Source: Phocoena phocoena (taxonomy: Eukaryota; Chordata; Mammalia; Artiodactyla; Phocoenidae). From it: DNA of 64,000 bases. The position numbers and the translations under genes are program-made. Below are positions 1 through 11,812 of the stretch, in pieces; positions within the stretch are counted from its first letter, which is position 1, and each line of letters opens with the position of its first letter. The stretch lies in assembly GCF_963924675.1 (NCBI RefSeq), contig NC_089238.1:22673815-22737814 (forward strand), read 5' to 3'. A model generated the notes under the pieces. The model was given only the letters and a program-made list of their open reading frames with translations. It made no database searches and was not told the DNA's origin.

Positions 1-1428
1 CTCCTGTCTTAGCCTAGGGACCTTTTAAAGAGTCTGCCTATATTTGATAACATTCCAGTTTCCCCATCAAGTACCATAGTTTCTTCTCCATAACTGAAAA
101 CAATTCCTCCCTTATGCTTTCCCATCTGCCAGTGATGTATAAGATATGTATGTAAATCATTTCTTGTTGTTTGAACATGTAAGACTGTCAAATCGGAATA
201 CAGTTATTTTCCAAGTAAAGATCAAATTTGCCAGATACATGATATTCATCCACCATTACATTTCCCTTCAATCAAAACCAATCATTGCTCTTTAAAAGCA
301 AGTATATCAAAACTAGAAAATATGCAAGCTTATTGAAATTCTGGCATTTTACTGAATACACTATGAGAAAACAGGAAATGCATAATGGAAAAATTGGAAA
401 GGCTAAATAGAAATCACAGCCAATTTATGAAAAGCTGAAATCAGACATACATAATTCTAAACCAGGTAGAACCAACCTTAACCAGACTTCTCACGTATTT
501 TTTACTTATGATTTACTGTTTAAATGAAGAGAAACTTACTAAATCAAATTGGTTATACAGAAATGTAAAGGGTTACTGCCTTATCTTATGTAACCAAATC
601 ATCTTTCACACAGGGAAAAAAATTACCTTCTACAATTTTTTTTTCTTTTTTTGGCCTGCAAGGTCTAATTTTATTCTTATTGCAGCACTGCGTATTAAAT
701 TACTATGCACAAGTACCAAAAAGTTACCTGGTCTTATAGCACCATCTAGTGGAAGCCACATTTAACAAAGTCAGTGCAGGACAACTATTTGGGTTGCATG
801 GTTAATTTGGGGTATTTTTTAAATGGAAGGGTTTTTCCCTACCAAAATATGATAAGTCAGTAGAATGTATTTAGGTATTTTGGAAATTTTTATTCACCAT
901 CAATATTAACTATTTAGTATTTTCATCTATTTATCAAATAAGATTTAAGGAAAAGAACTTGACAAAACATCCTGAGGTAAGTCTGTTTAGCCTGTTTTCC
1001 TGTAAGAACTTAAGAGTAAAGCCATGTCTTTAAAAGTACTCAAGAAAAAAAAAGTCTTCTATAATTCAATTAATTTCACTGTTCTTCAATTGTTTTTATT
1101 GAGTTTAGTAACGGGTTGTTTCTTTTTAACATATTAGCTCAATTAAGTTTTATTCAAATTTACAAGAGTGAGCTGTTAATTTACATGTTCTTGAATTCTC
1201 TGCTTTTAGATTCTAAAAACACTACAAGTAGGTTTATAAACACTAAAAGTAGGTTTCTCTGCACCTGTACAATTTTTATTTAATAACTTGTCAGTGGGTT
1301 ATACTATTTGTATATCAGTCTGTTTCTATCTGTAGGAGTATATATACAGTATATACAAAACACAGGTGAAATTAAATCACAAATAGCTATTTTTTCCAAC
1401 ATGTACAAGGCCACTAATAAATACTTAC
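1..1428. other. SHCBP1 intron 5 (partial); no feature recognised
   Basis: AT-rich intronic DNA. A 60-codon minus-strand open stretch at 191-9 has no splice-site context fitting SHCBP1 and no recognised homology, so it is not called. No young repeat is visible. Confidence 0.6.
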
Positions 1429-1521
1429 AATCTCAATCGAGGTTCAACACATCTAACAAAATAATCATACTCATCCTCTTCTTCTTCATCCCAACTCCTC
1501 CAAATGTTCTGATAGAAAAAC
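1429..1521 (-). CDS. SHCBP1: SHCBP1 exon 5
   Basis: Residues 201-232: FFYQNIWRSWDEEEEDEYDY followed by FVRCVEPRLRL. The acidic run is typical of this protein. Acceptor CCAG|GTTTTTC; donor AGATT|GTAAGT. This is the last SHCBP1 exon in the window. The next expected block (HYDILEDRV in human) was not found in 1-1428. Confidence 0.93.
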
Positions 1522-4500
1522 CTGGAAAGGAAATTAGTATCACTCAAATTCAATCACTGGCTTAAAATGTTAGGGTTTTGGAGGAATAAGAGTAAATCAA
1601 AACAAGTCTATCAAGTATGGTAGAGAAGATTGAATATTTGCTAGATTTGATAGTCATGGGTCACACATGAACTTCTTTGGATTGGCTAAAGAAGTTTTCT
1701 ACACCATTGATTCTATTAGGACCTTCTTTTTATCAGATGAACTATTTATTGACCATCTGTAACTTGGTGGAAAGTAGTGCCATTTGTTAAGATAGAAAAG
1801 ACTGGGAGAGAAACAAGTTTAGGGTTGAAAATAAAGAGTTCTGTTTTCACCATGTTCAGGTTGAGATGCCTATTTGAACTCCAAATGGATGATGTCAAGA
1901 GTGCAGATAAATATACAAGACCAGAGCTCAAGGAAAAGGTCAGGGCTAGAGACATAAATCTGGAAGTTGTCAGCATATTGATGGCATTAGAGCAATAGGT
2001 GAGATCATCCAGGGACATAAAATAAAGCAGTAGTTCTCAACCCTAGCTGCCCATTAGAGTCCCCTGGGAAGCTTTTAAAAATTGATTTTCAACCCTATTC
2101 CAGACCAATAAACCAGAATCTCTTGGGTGGAGGATGGGGGAGGGAGGGTGCAGGATCCATATTTTTTTAAAGCTCCCCAAAGTGATTTAACAAATTTTTC
2201 ATCATGGAAAATTTCAAACATATACAAGAGCAAACATGAAAACATGAATACTATGTATCCATCACCAGCTTCAACAATTATCAACTCACAGGCAATCTTA
2301 TTTCACCTCTACTCCACCCACTTACTTCTCTGCTCTCCTACCCCCACCATCCTGACACTGGATCATTTTAAAGCAAATTTCTGACATATCATATCACTCA
2401 TAAATTTTCAGTATGTGCCTCTAAAATAAATCTTTATACAAAAAAAGTTTTAATTCCTTAATAACCAAGTATCCAGTCAGTGTTCAGTTTTCCCTAATTA
2501 TCTCTTTTGTTGTTGCTGTTGTTGTTTTACAGTTGGCTTGCTCATCAGGGTCCAAACAAGGGTCAGCCATTGAATTTAATTAAATCACTTTTACTCTATA
2601 GATTATCCATCCCTCTTTTTCACCTTGCAATTTATTTAATAGTTTCCCACACTCTGAATTTTACTGATTGCTTCCCCATGGGGTCAGTTAACATGTCCTT
2701 CTGTTTCCTTTATTTCTAGTAAACTGATAGTAAGGACTAGGGACTTGATCGTCTTTAGGAAAGACTTTTTGGCAAGAATACTTCAAGGGAGGTATAATGT
2801 AGCTTCATCACCAAGCACATGATACCTGGTCATCTCTTTTGATGTTGAGCTTAAGAATGATCAGTGGATTCAGATATTGTCAGCCTGATTTATCTGCCAC
2901 AAAGTTCCCTATCAGGTTTTCACCAATGGCTGTAGCAGCCATTGATGATCACTGCCTGAAACCTCTACTTTATTATGGGTTGCAAAATACTGATATTCTC
3001 ATCTTATCATTCTTTCTTCATGTAGTAGTTGGAATACTCCTATAAAGAAAATTTCCAGGAGATTCTAATGTGCTTTCAAAGCTGACTAGAGAGAGAGAAG
3101 TGTAGATAGCCTAGGCCTGAGCCCTGGGTAACTTCAACATTCTAAAGTTTGAGCACGAGAGGAAAGAGCTGGCCAAGATTATTTAAGAAAGCAAGCCCAT
3201 GACACACTATCATAAAGTGGTGTCCCAGAAACTGGAAGAGAGTAGAGTATGTTAAGAAGGTAGGAATGATCAAATAATTAGAATGTGACCAAAAGGTGAA
3301 GGTAAGATGAGATCAGAGGAGTGACGACTGGATATGAGAATATGAGTGACCTTAAGCACAATTTCAATGGTACTGTAGGAGTAGAAGCATTAGTGGAACG
3401 CCAGGAAGTACAGACGATATAACTGTCAAAAAGTTGAAAAGGAAGGAGCAGTGAAAATGAAGCCATCTCTTAATTCTTATAGATTAGACTGTCATTCTCT
3501 TCACCCTCTAGAGTCCATCTCTCAAAAACAAACCAAAAAAAAAACAAACCTGAGCATGCCTTTACTCAACCAAAAAACTCTGCTGGCTCCTTGCTGTCCT
3601 CAGAACAAAGTCCAAATTCCTGAGCTTGGTGATATTACATGGACTCACAGTCCACCTCTAGAGCACCTCTCTTGCCTCAGAGACCCTGTGTGCAAACTAC
3701 CAATTTCACAAGCTCTTTCAAAGCCGCTGTGACATGCTGGTCAGACTGCCTTCCACCTTTTCCACCTGGTAAGCTTATATTTACACTTCATGACCCAGCT
3801 CAAATATCCTCACCAGTTCAGTACCAGGCATTCACATTTCATTCACATCTGCACCTCCTCCGGTGTTTATTCTCTCAATACAGAAACTTGGGAGTCAGCC
3901 TTGACTTCTTCCATATCCACTCTACCACCAAGTCTTAGTTAGCCATCCTACTTTCTCAATAAGCCTAATCTGTACTCTCCATATCTCCACCCTAGTCCAC
4001 TCTGCCTCTTAACTGATCTCTCTACCCCTTCCCCCTCCATTTACTTTCTACACAGCAGCCAGAACAAACCTTTTAAAACACAAAGCTGATCATATTCATC
4101 CTTGATTGAAAACCCTTCAGCGGTTTCCCACTGCTCTTAAAGACAAAAATTGTCCATTGGCTGACAAATCCCTGCATCTTCGGACCCTTGACAACCTCTA
4201 AGCTGGTTTCCAAGTCTCTTCCATTACTGTCTATGTTCTAACCATGTTGGCCCTCCGGCTCCTTAAACTCACTGAGTTCCTGAACCTGTTCCCTCCCCTA
4301 AACTGCCACAACCACTTTCACCTAGCCAACCCTTCAGACCCAAGTTCAAATACCATTTCCTCAGGAAATAACCGTATTACAGCAACCTGACCTAGTCTTA
4401 GAACACTCTGTAATCCCTCACAGCACTCACTGCAGTTTCCAATTGTACACATATCTTTATGTGATTATTTCATCAAGGTTCATCTCCCACCTTTAGACTG

Positions 4501-7500
4501 ATGTCTCCCTGGTGATGGTGATTGTGTCTGTTTTGTGCACCAGTCAAATCTCACCCTCAGCTCAGGACCTGGCACTGAAATACTTACTGAATAAAATGAA
4601 CAAATGAAAACCCTCATAATTTGACCTTTTCTGGACACTGACCAGAATCTGAACCCTCACCTCAAAATAAAGAATAATTTAGCCAGGCTCGCCTTCAAAT
4701 AATACTATTACTAATTCCAGATACTCGTCTTTCTATCAACTTCTATACCCATAAGAGATTAGCTCCCTGATTCCTAATTTCCTAAACTCATCAATTATCC
4801 CTTTACCTTCATATGCCTCAACTGACAGATTTTTTAAGTTAGAGAAACATAAGAGAGTTATTTTGGTTCTAGACATAAGCCAGTTCTTTAGATTTATATT
4901 GTTTGGCCTAATATGGAATACCTACAGTCCTTGCATTGTATGCAAGTCCAATGTCCTTGCATACAATTTGAAATTTTCTATGAAATGTCAGAAGCAGGGC
5001 CCAAGACACTCTGCTTCTTTGTAGAGTATCAAATTAAGCTCAGCAAAACCAGGTTCACTCACTAACGGTATAGAAACTGGAAAGTACTTTTTGAACTACA
5101 AAACACCAAGCAACATTATTAACATGACCTTTATATTATCCAATCTTCCAGTTCATGGAGGAATATAAGTCCTTTTTTTTTTTTTCTGGCGGTACGCGGG
5201 CCTCTCACTGCTGTGGCCTCTCCCATTGCGGAGCACAGGCTCCGGATGCGCAGGCTCAGTGGCCACGGCTCACGGGCCTAGCCGCTCCGCAGCATGTGGG
5301 ATCCTCCCGGACCGGGGCACAAACCCGTGTCCCCTGCATCGGCAGGCGGACTCTCAACCACTGCGCCACCAGGGAAGCCCCTAAGTCCATATTTAATTAG
5401 CCAAAAATAAGCCTTCCTTAGTAAATATACTTATAAAAAGAAGATTCAAAAGAACTATCTGTATTCGGAACTATCTGACAAAAAAGTTATCTGAAAAACT
5501 AAAAGAAGCATACCTATTAATGGAAGTGGAAACCGACTAAGCCAAAAAAGGTTGAAAGGCATGCACATACCCCCTAAGGATCCTGGAAGTGGCCTGACAA
5601 AACACATTCTTTGGCCAGACATATCCTTGAAAACACTGTATGTCAGGCTTATCAGTGCACAAGTGATGGTATACCACCTTCTTTACCTTCTTTCCTTTCC
5701 TCTTATGTTCAAGTACATCAACTATAGCCTTAGCATCCAGAACTTTTAAGACAGTTTCTAAATATATACAAACCAAATTTTAAAGTCCCCTATCTTTTGT
5801 TAACATTTGGGGACACTGAGAGAAGGCTATACAGGAATCCCTAGTACTACTTTTCTCAAATTTTCTGTAAGTCTGAAATTACCTCAAATTGAAAATTTTG
5901 AACATTGAAAACATTTTTTTAATTTTAAAAAGTTTCCACTGTCTTTGGATATTTTTAAATATTGCAGTGACCAAGTTTACAGTTTGAGTTTTAAATCTAG
6001 GTATAATACAGACCAGAATTACTGCATTTCATCCAAAGTTTTTGGCCACAAGGTTACTTTTATCAACCTTTTTTCCTACCTGATATGCTCAATTGCAAGT
6101 GCTGTCTGGTCAAACGCTCCAGAATCATCAAATACCACCCACAGCTCCTGCAGGGGCAACTGGTGTTCCTTCAAATCAAGGAGCTCTTTCATACACTCCA
6201 AAGTAAAAGTGCTGACTTGAGATTCACAGAGGTATGGGTCAGCAAGCCTCACCACTGCCTTCAAGGCTGCAAAGTCCACATCTGTGATCTGAAATTTAAA
6301 ATAATGTGACTTAACATATGCAAATCAAAATTAAGATACATCTAAAACACTACTTACAGCCTGATTTTTTTAAAGCATGAAATGGGAGTGGGGAGCCTTC
6401 TTCCGTAACATAAAGGATAAACAAGACAGGCTTGGCTTGTACCCGCATGGAGCTGACATCGTAATTGAGAGGACAAATAAACAAACAAGATGGCAACAAG
6501 TATGTGACAGAGAATAAGTAGCAGGGGTGGTGGTCTGGTTTTACTGGGAGGGTAGGGGAAGTCACTTCTGAACTGCGATAAAAAGGATGAAAAGGAAGCA
6601 GCCGTGTGAAGAGCAGGAAAGATGCAAAAGGCCCTGGGGCAGAGACAAGCTTGGCAGCTGGCAGAGAAGCAGTGTTTCTTGCTGGAACCACAGGAAGGAA
6701 ATGAGGTATGGGCAGCAGGAGGTTAGGTGAGAGAGAGGCAAGATCAGGACAGGAAGGGCATTGGAAGGAGCTTGGCTTTTACATGTTATCCAGCACAATG
6801 AGAAGCCATAAAGCCAGCACAGGCCTTTGGTAAATGCAATGCATTAGAGGTTTTTAAGCAGAGGAATGGCTGGCGCATTTCTCTTTTAAAACAATGACTT
6901 GGACTGCTTTTAGAGAATTGAGATGTGTTGGGGGAAGGGAGCTACTATCATAATCAAATTAATAGGCCTGAACTGCAACCAAAGACATTAGCATAACCCA
7001 AAATTTAAAAATCCACGAGGAACAGCTGCTTGCAAACCATTGCCTCATATATAGTCACTGCAGCATATGATGTCATTTTCTAAAGGGGCTGCAGCCACAA
7101 CTTGTATTCATTCACACTCCCTGGTTTACCATTTTACTTTAACGGAGCAGGGTGGGGGGGGGGGTGGCGGGTGTTGTGGTCCTGTTAACACACACTGAGA
7201 AAAATTCACAGCTGTAATTAGAGTGCAAATTTAATGTAAAAGGCCCAGTCAGTTGAAATATAAGATTGTTTTTACTTTCTGCAATGGAACATCAAGAGGT
7301 TAACCACATACCTACAACTTTTTCAGGCAAAAAATAGGCTAGTTTTAAAATGCCCGCTTGGTTTGAGCTACTTTAATGGGCTACAACTAAGAAGGTAAAA
7401 AATCAATTCAAACCCCACTGACTTTATAATTAGGCCTCTTTGTTTTTTAAACGGTCTCAAATACCTCCCTCACTTCATAGGTTTCTAATCCATTTCCCCT

Positions 7501-10500
7501 TTTTAAAGGACACTGAAGCTTAAACCACCTCAATTCCCAGGTAGCTCCTCCTCAGTTTCCTTTAAAATTTGTGGAACACTTCATACACCGTGGCAGTTAG
7601 ATGTAAAAAACATGCTATTTTCAATCAGCTCATAAACCTTAATTAAAAATAAGCACTGTGGCTACAACAGTCTGAGGGAAAGTGTTTTTAGCTAGAGATA
7701 AATGTCTTAATAACAGAATTAAATTTACCTCAACCAGCACCTTGAACACATTAGTGTGCCAGACTGCCCGCCATCCAGATGGTTCAAGGACCTTCTCTAA
7801 GAACTCAGCTGTGAATTCTTTTACCTCAGAGGCCTTACAGTCAGCTACAAAAAAATTAAACACAATAAGAATTGGGGCTGCATAAAGGAGAGAGAAGTTA
7901 ATAAAACCACTCAAATCTACTTTCTCAGAACCAACAAACAGCAAGCAGTCTGAGGAACTGAGACCATCTACTGAATATATATAAATTAAAAGACAAAAGA
8001 AGCAAAAAAGAGGACCTACTCACCTAAAATGTAATCTTGATAAGCTCTGAATCGCTCATAGAACAAAAGATGACTTGTCTGGAACATTTCTGGGAAATGA
8101 GTTTTTCCTTCTGGCACAAAACTTTGTAAACTAGTACCTGGTTTATCATGATTGCTACAATCACTGCATGAATCTTCATCTTCAAACAAACCTAAGAGAA
8201 CAAAAATAGGCAGGCTCAACTATCCCAGACACTTCCAGTGCTTATAAACTGCTTCTATTTTCATATACTTGCTTAGAAATTCCAAACAAATAAAAACAAG
8301 GATTTGGGTATAATGCTTTACTTACCTCTATCATTGTCAGAAAAAAACAGTTTTCTAAAGTTAAAAATATCTCAAGATCCAAGTTCTACTTCAAAACAAT
8401 AAGGACTTAAAATCCTTCATGGGTTAGGTTTTTGTTGCTCTTCTGTGAGGAAGAGAGTTGTTTTTAATTAAGTGGGAATCACCCAAGCTCTCCTTCAGAG
8501 GACACGGCTATGATTATTACTAGAGCTAGCAAGTTATAATGGTCACATAGCTTACAGTCATTTTTTTCCAAAACAATTCCATAAAGCTGCATTAAATACG
8601 GAGCTGATTTCCTATACTCCATCTCAAACAAACTGAAACCTCCCTCTAATTTCTACAATATCAGCTTGTCAATGCCCCTCAATAAACAGGGATGAGAGAT
8701 TGTTAATAATGCATAAGGTTTACTTCACCAAAGCTTCTAGGTTCCATCTGACTAATTTCAATGCCTGTGTCTAAGGAAAGGATTAGAAAATGCTAATTGC
8801 ATTAGGTTTGGGCTGTATGTAATTATGTTTCACAAGGCGTGATTGGGCCAGTGACATATCTAATTCTGTGCAATACGATGTTTTTAATAGACAAAACGAC
8901 TACTAAATAAATGCTGAGGGTAGCATTTAGACTGGCAAAGTTCTTTCCTGTGGTCTCAGGAAGGGTATCTGAGACAATTACTAGCAGCAGTCTTTCTCTT
9001 CCCTTACCTCTTATATTTCTCCTTCCTTTTCTCCCTCCTTCCACTTCTCTGCCCCTGTTCAGGCCACCAGAATTATGTGACCCCACAGACTGTAATAGGG
9101 AAGAACAAATCTGACTCCATACTGGATCTGTTTCTTGTACTTTACCCTTTGTATCCTATTGCTTTTGATACAAGAATGTTGCCTGTAGCCTGAAATACAC
9201 AGGCTAGCCCCTTCTCAAAGCTCTGACCTTTAAAGGTATAACACTTTTCCACTCATATAGAGATAAAAAGTTGCTAAACAGAGAATAACATTTGTCTTGT
9301 TGTAGGTTTACAGGAACATCCTGACCTGACCTACCTGGATAGATGCAAGAACAAAGGATTCTGACACCAAGAAATTTGCAACAACCAGCCACAACCTCTC
9401 CCCTTTTAGTATAAAAGAAGCCTGAATTCTAACTTTGGCAAGATGGTTCTTTGGGACTCTATTCCACCATCTTCTTAGTCAGCTGGATTTCCAAATAAAG
9501 TCTCTATTCCTTGCCCCAACAACTCGTCTCTCAATTCATTGGCCTGTCGTGCAGCAAGCAGTACAAGTTTGGACATGGCAACAAAGTGACCAAGGTGTAG
9601 TGAAGGGCTTCCTGCTTACAGATTATCAATGCACCTGAGCCTCAGAAGGACATCAATACCTCACCTGCTGTGTAACAATCTCTCTGTACCTAAAGGAAGA
9701 TGAAAACATATGCCAACTTCAATAAAATTAAGAGAATAAACTATATGTTAATCACTTACAACAGTACCCACCACATAACATAAATGTTTGTTAAAGAAAT
9801 AATACCATCATCTCACACACATTAGGTGACTATTATCCAAAAAACAACAAGAAAAACTATCAAGAAAACAAGTGTTGGGCTTCCCTGGTGGCGCAGTGGT
9901 TGAGAGTCCGCCTGCCAATGCAGGGGACACAGGTTCGTGCCCTGGTCCAGGAAGATCCCACATGCCGCAGAGCGGCTGGGCCCCATGAGCCATGGCCGCT
10001 GAGCCTGCGCGTCCGGAGCCTGTGCTCCACAACGGGAGAGGCCACAACAGTGAGAGGCCCACGTACCGCAAAAAAAAAAAAGAAAGAAAGAAAACAAGTG
10101 TTGGCGAGGATATGGGGAAACAGGAACCCTTGTGCACTGTGGGTAGGCATGTAAAACGGTTCAGCCACCGCAGAAAACAGTATGGTGATTCCTCAAAAGT
10201 TTTTAAATAGAATTACCATATGACAACCCAGCAATTTCCAAAAGAACTGAAAGCAGGGTCTCCAAGAGATATTTGTACACCGATGTTCATAGCAGCATTA
10301 TTCACAATAGCTAAAATTATTTAGCTTTAAAAAGGAAGGAGGGCTTCCCTGGTGGCGCAGTGGTTGAGAGTCTGCCTGCCAATGCAGGGGACACGGGTTC
10401 GTACCCCGGTCCGGGAGGATCCCACATGCCACGGAGTGGCTGGGCCCGTGAGCCATGGCCGCTGAGCCTGCGCGTCCGGAGCCTGTGCTCCACAACGGGA

Positions 10501-10530
10501 GAGGCCACAATAGTGAGAGGCCAGCGTACG

Positions 10531-10564
<34 letters not shown>

Positions 10565-11812
10565 AGGAAATTACAAGTGTTGGATGAACATTATACTGCG
10601 TGAAGTAAGCCAGTCACAGAAAGACAAATACTGTGCAATTCCACTGATATGAGGTACTTAGTCAAAATCATATCATAAAGACAAAGTATAAAGGTGGTTG
10701 CCAGGAGCTGGGGGGAGGGGTGATTGGGGGTTTATTATTCAATAGGTATAGAGTTTCAGTTCACAAGATGAAAAGAACCATGGTAACAGAGGGTGGTGAT
10801 GGCTACACAACAATGTGAATGTGTTTAATACCACTGAACTGTACACTTAAAAATGGTTAAGATGGTAAATTTTGTTATGTGTGTCTTACAATTAAAAAGA
10901 ACACCTTACTTCAGCACAATTCTTTAGATCCAATTTGAAAGTATTTCTTTTCACACATCATTTCACTTCATCTTCACCACTCCGTAGCACCACTACCTGT
11001 TTTCCAGATGGGCAAACTGAAGCCAAGTGACTGTTGCCAGTTCACAAGAGTGGTTGGTAGAGGAGTTAAGTCACACCTATGTTCTCTCACTTCTCCAGGA
11101 CTCTTTCCACTACACAATACAACTGAAAATGTTAAAGTAAAACCACCTTAAAATATCAGGGGGAAAAAACGGAGTCTCCATGAAGAGGTAGAAAGGACTG
11201 AGAATTAGACCTGGGTTCTACTTTTAGACTCTGTCCCAAATTGGCTCCCCTATCCTTGGGCATGTCACCGGCCCTCAATGCTCAGTGCAGGCTTAGATGC
11301 AGCCAACTAGGCCAAGCGTTCAAGTTTCTTCTCTTTCGGTAAAGGGAAGTATGGTACGTGATCTCCTTTGAGATGCAAATTTTAAAAATGCGCCCACTCT
11401 GGACTCACAAACGCGTGCACAAAGCCCGGGGGGCCCACCCAGACAGCAAGAGTAGGAATTCCCAGCCCGGCCCAGTTCCCTCCTGGCTCGAGGAAACTGA
11501 GGCCAGATTGGGCGGGGGGAGTTGCCCTAGGTACCTCCTGACTTCGACGTAGGGGCGTCGCCCAGCCACCGCCGCCACCCTGGCCTGCAAGGTCCGGAAG
11601 GCCTGCGCCCCAAGCGCCCTCGGAGAGTCCCGACGCCCCCCGCGCTGCCGACACGGTCTGTCGCAGGCGGCGGCTCCGCCGGCCCGTCACGACGGGTGCT
11701 CACCTTTCCCGAGGGGCGCCGGCTCCTCTTCCGCAGCCCAGCCGGTGCGCTCATGGTCCCGCGCCATCGCCTCCGACCCCAACCCACCACCAGCCAGCAG
11801 CCCGTCAGCCAT
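1429..11812 (-). CDS. SHCBP1: SHCBP1, exons 1-5 (5' part of gene, coding span with introns)
   Basis: SHC SH2-domain-binding protein 1 is a midbody and spindle-midzone protein of dividing cells that binds Shc and centralspindlin and is linked to proliferation and cytokinesis (family knowledge). Five coding exons are joined by clean GT-AG introns: 11812-11704, 8191-8024, 7844-7729, 6288-6080 and 1521-1429. They sum to 695 nt, or 231 codons plus two bases, in one open frame with no stop. The peptides match the recalled human N-terminus closely, for example SGWRAVWHTNVFKVLVE and LPLQELWVVFDDSG. The C-terminal pectate-lyase-like beta-helix half lies left of position 1. The start is the ATG at 11812-11810, next to the CpG-island promoter. 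The gene is downstream of, and in the same direction as, VPS35, as in human. Confidence 0.95.
2028..2185. mobile_element. MER5/MER20-type hAT-Charlie relic
   Basis: The block starts with gtagttctcaaccctagctg and contains 'cctgggaagctttt', an agaatctc motif and 'aaagctccccaaagtgat'. These are hallmarks of non-autonomous hAT-Charlie (MER5/MER20-like) elements. It is old and diverged. It sits in SHCBP1 intron 4; the exact subfamily was not determined. Confidence 0.6.
2190..3055. mobile_element. Ancient LINE relic (L1ME-like)
   Basis: A long diverged block includes 'caacaattatcaactcac', 'tatccagtcagtgttcag', 'tcagggtccaaacaaggg' and 'ggcaagaatacttcaagg'. These phrases recur in an ancient mammalian interspersed repeat that I place tentatively with old L1s. 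It lies in SHCBP1 intron 4. Small open stretches inside it are chance. Confidence 0.5.
3530..4610 (+). mobile_element. L2 LINE fragment(s)
   Basis: Typical L2 3' phrases: 'ctggctccttgctgtcctca', 'aagtccaaattcctgagc', 'cagcactcactgcagtt' and a terminal 'gacctggcactgaaatactt' with 'actgaataaaatgaa'. Possibly two overlapping pieces. Old, diverged, in SHCBP1 intron 4. Short open frames here are not genes. Confidence 0.65.
5173..5381 (-). mobile_element. CHR SINE, short young type (minus)
   Basis: Poly(T) at the left, then the complete tRNA-derived body ending in ccaccagggaagcccc, so the element reads on the minus strand. Flanked by the repeat taagtcc at 5166-5172 and 5382-5388. It carries the CG-rich 'ctccggatgcgcaggctcag' segment of the short cetacean subfamily. 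In SHCBP1 intron 4. Confidence 0.9.
6080..6288 (-). CDS. SHCBP1: SHCBP1 exon 4
   Basis: Residues 132-201: ITDVDFAALKAVVRLADPYL, a Cys-containing segment, and LPLQELWVVFDDSGAFDQTA. Acceptor TTTCAG|ATCAC; donor ATCAG|GTAGG. The last codon is completed by the first base of exon 5 (Arg-201). Confidence 0.95.
6289..7728. other. SHCBP1 intron 3; unassigned old repeat
   Basis: About 6370-6890 resembles a common ancient mammalian repeat ('tgcaaaaggccctggggcag', then gagcttggctttta), but I could not name its family. A short G-run lies at about 7152-7163. The rest is unremarkable AT-rich intron. Confidence 0.4.
7729..7844 (-). CDS. SHCBP1: SHCBP1 exon 3
   Basis: Residues 93-131: ADCKASEVKEFTAEFLEKV, then EPSGWRAVWHTNVFKVLVE. 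The block is almost identical to the recalled human protein. Acceptor TTGTAG|CTGAC; donor GAG|GTAAAT. The exon ends on a codon boundary. Confidence 0.95.
8024..8191 (-). CDS. SHCBP1: SHCBP1 exon 2
   Basis: Residues 37-93. It contains the acidic Cys stretch EDEDSCSDCSNHDKPG, then the start of the conserved N-terminal domain (FYERFRAYQDYIL). Acceptor TCTTAG|GTTTG and donor TTTTAG|GTGAGT are both canonical. The length of 168 nt keeps frame with exons 1 and 3. Confidence 0.95.
   Translation of the reverse strand, partial: VCLKMKIHAVIVAIMINQVLVYKVLCQKEKLISQKCSRQVIFCSMSDSELIKITF
8192..9090. other. Left part of SHCBP1 intron 1; no feature recognised
   Basis: Unique-looking AT-rich intron. A polypyrimidine run (ctccttcc-type) lies at about 8990-9060. 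No gene, RNA gene or datable repeat was identified. Confidence 0.5.
9093..9570 (+). mobile_element. Solo LTR of an old class I-like endogenous retrovirus
   Basis: An LTR-like block in SHCBP1 intron 1. A TATA box (tataaaa, 9410-9416) is followed about 80 bp later by a polyadenylation signal (aataaa, 9494-9499) and a pyrimidine-rich R/U5-like end. This is the usual U3-R-U5 order for plus-strand reading. No retroviral gene and no partner LTR are present, so it is a solo LTR. The family was not determined and the ends are approximate. The 67-codon open frame at 9435-9638 overlaps it and is not a gene. Confidence 0.6.
9879..10087 (+). mobile_element. CHR SINE, short young type
   Basis: Complete head (gcttccctggtggcgcag), B-box-like ggttcgtgccc, body and A-rich tail. 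Its 17-bp target duplication aagaaaacaagtgttgg is perfect at 9862-9878 and 10088-10104, which shows insertion by target-primed reverse transcription into the older L1. Confidence 0.95.
10342..10562 (+). mobile_element. CHR SINE, short young type, long A-tail
   Basis: Full-length copy with about 30 A residues at the tail (10533-10562), which suggests relatively recent insertion. The flanks aaggaagga and aagaagga form an imperfect target duplication. It has the same orientation as the copy about 460 bp to its left. Confidence 0.92.
10975..11090 (+). repeat. MIR-like SINE relic
   Basis: MIR core signature 'ttccagatgggcaaactgaa' followed by an 'aagtgactgttgccag' segment. Old and diverged. Near the promoter end of SHCBP1 intron 1. 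Confidence 0.5.

Larger units (their letters stand above)
9832..10907 (+). mobile_element. Old L1 3' fragment interrupted by two CHR SINEs
   Basis: The end of L1 ORF2 and its 3' UTR are recognisable ('gttggcgaggatatgggg', gttcatagcagcattatt, 'gtacacttaaaaatggtt'). Two same-orientation SINEs cut it at 9879-10087 and 10342-10562. The L1 text resumes correctly after each, so both SINEs are younger. No open reading frame survives. Confidence 0.85.

Noticed and set aside
9..191. 60-codon minus-strand open frame as a candidate SHCBP1 exon 6
   Set aside because: The peptide does not resemble the expected HYDILEDRV region and has no fitting splice sites.
5537..5776. 79-codon minus-strand open frame in SHCBP1 intron 4
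   Set aside because: No recognised homology, exon borders or conserved neighbours; consistent with chance.
9888..10154. Arg/Gly/Pro-rich open frames recurring at about 10 places (MAQWLRV..., MASPVAEHRL..., MWDPPGPGH... types)
   Set aside because: All are translations of CHR SINE bodies in either orientation.
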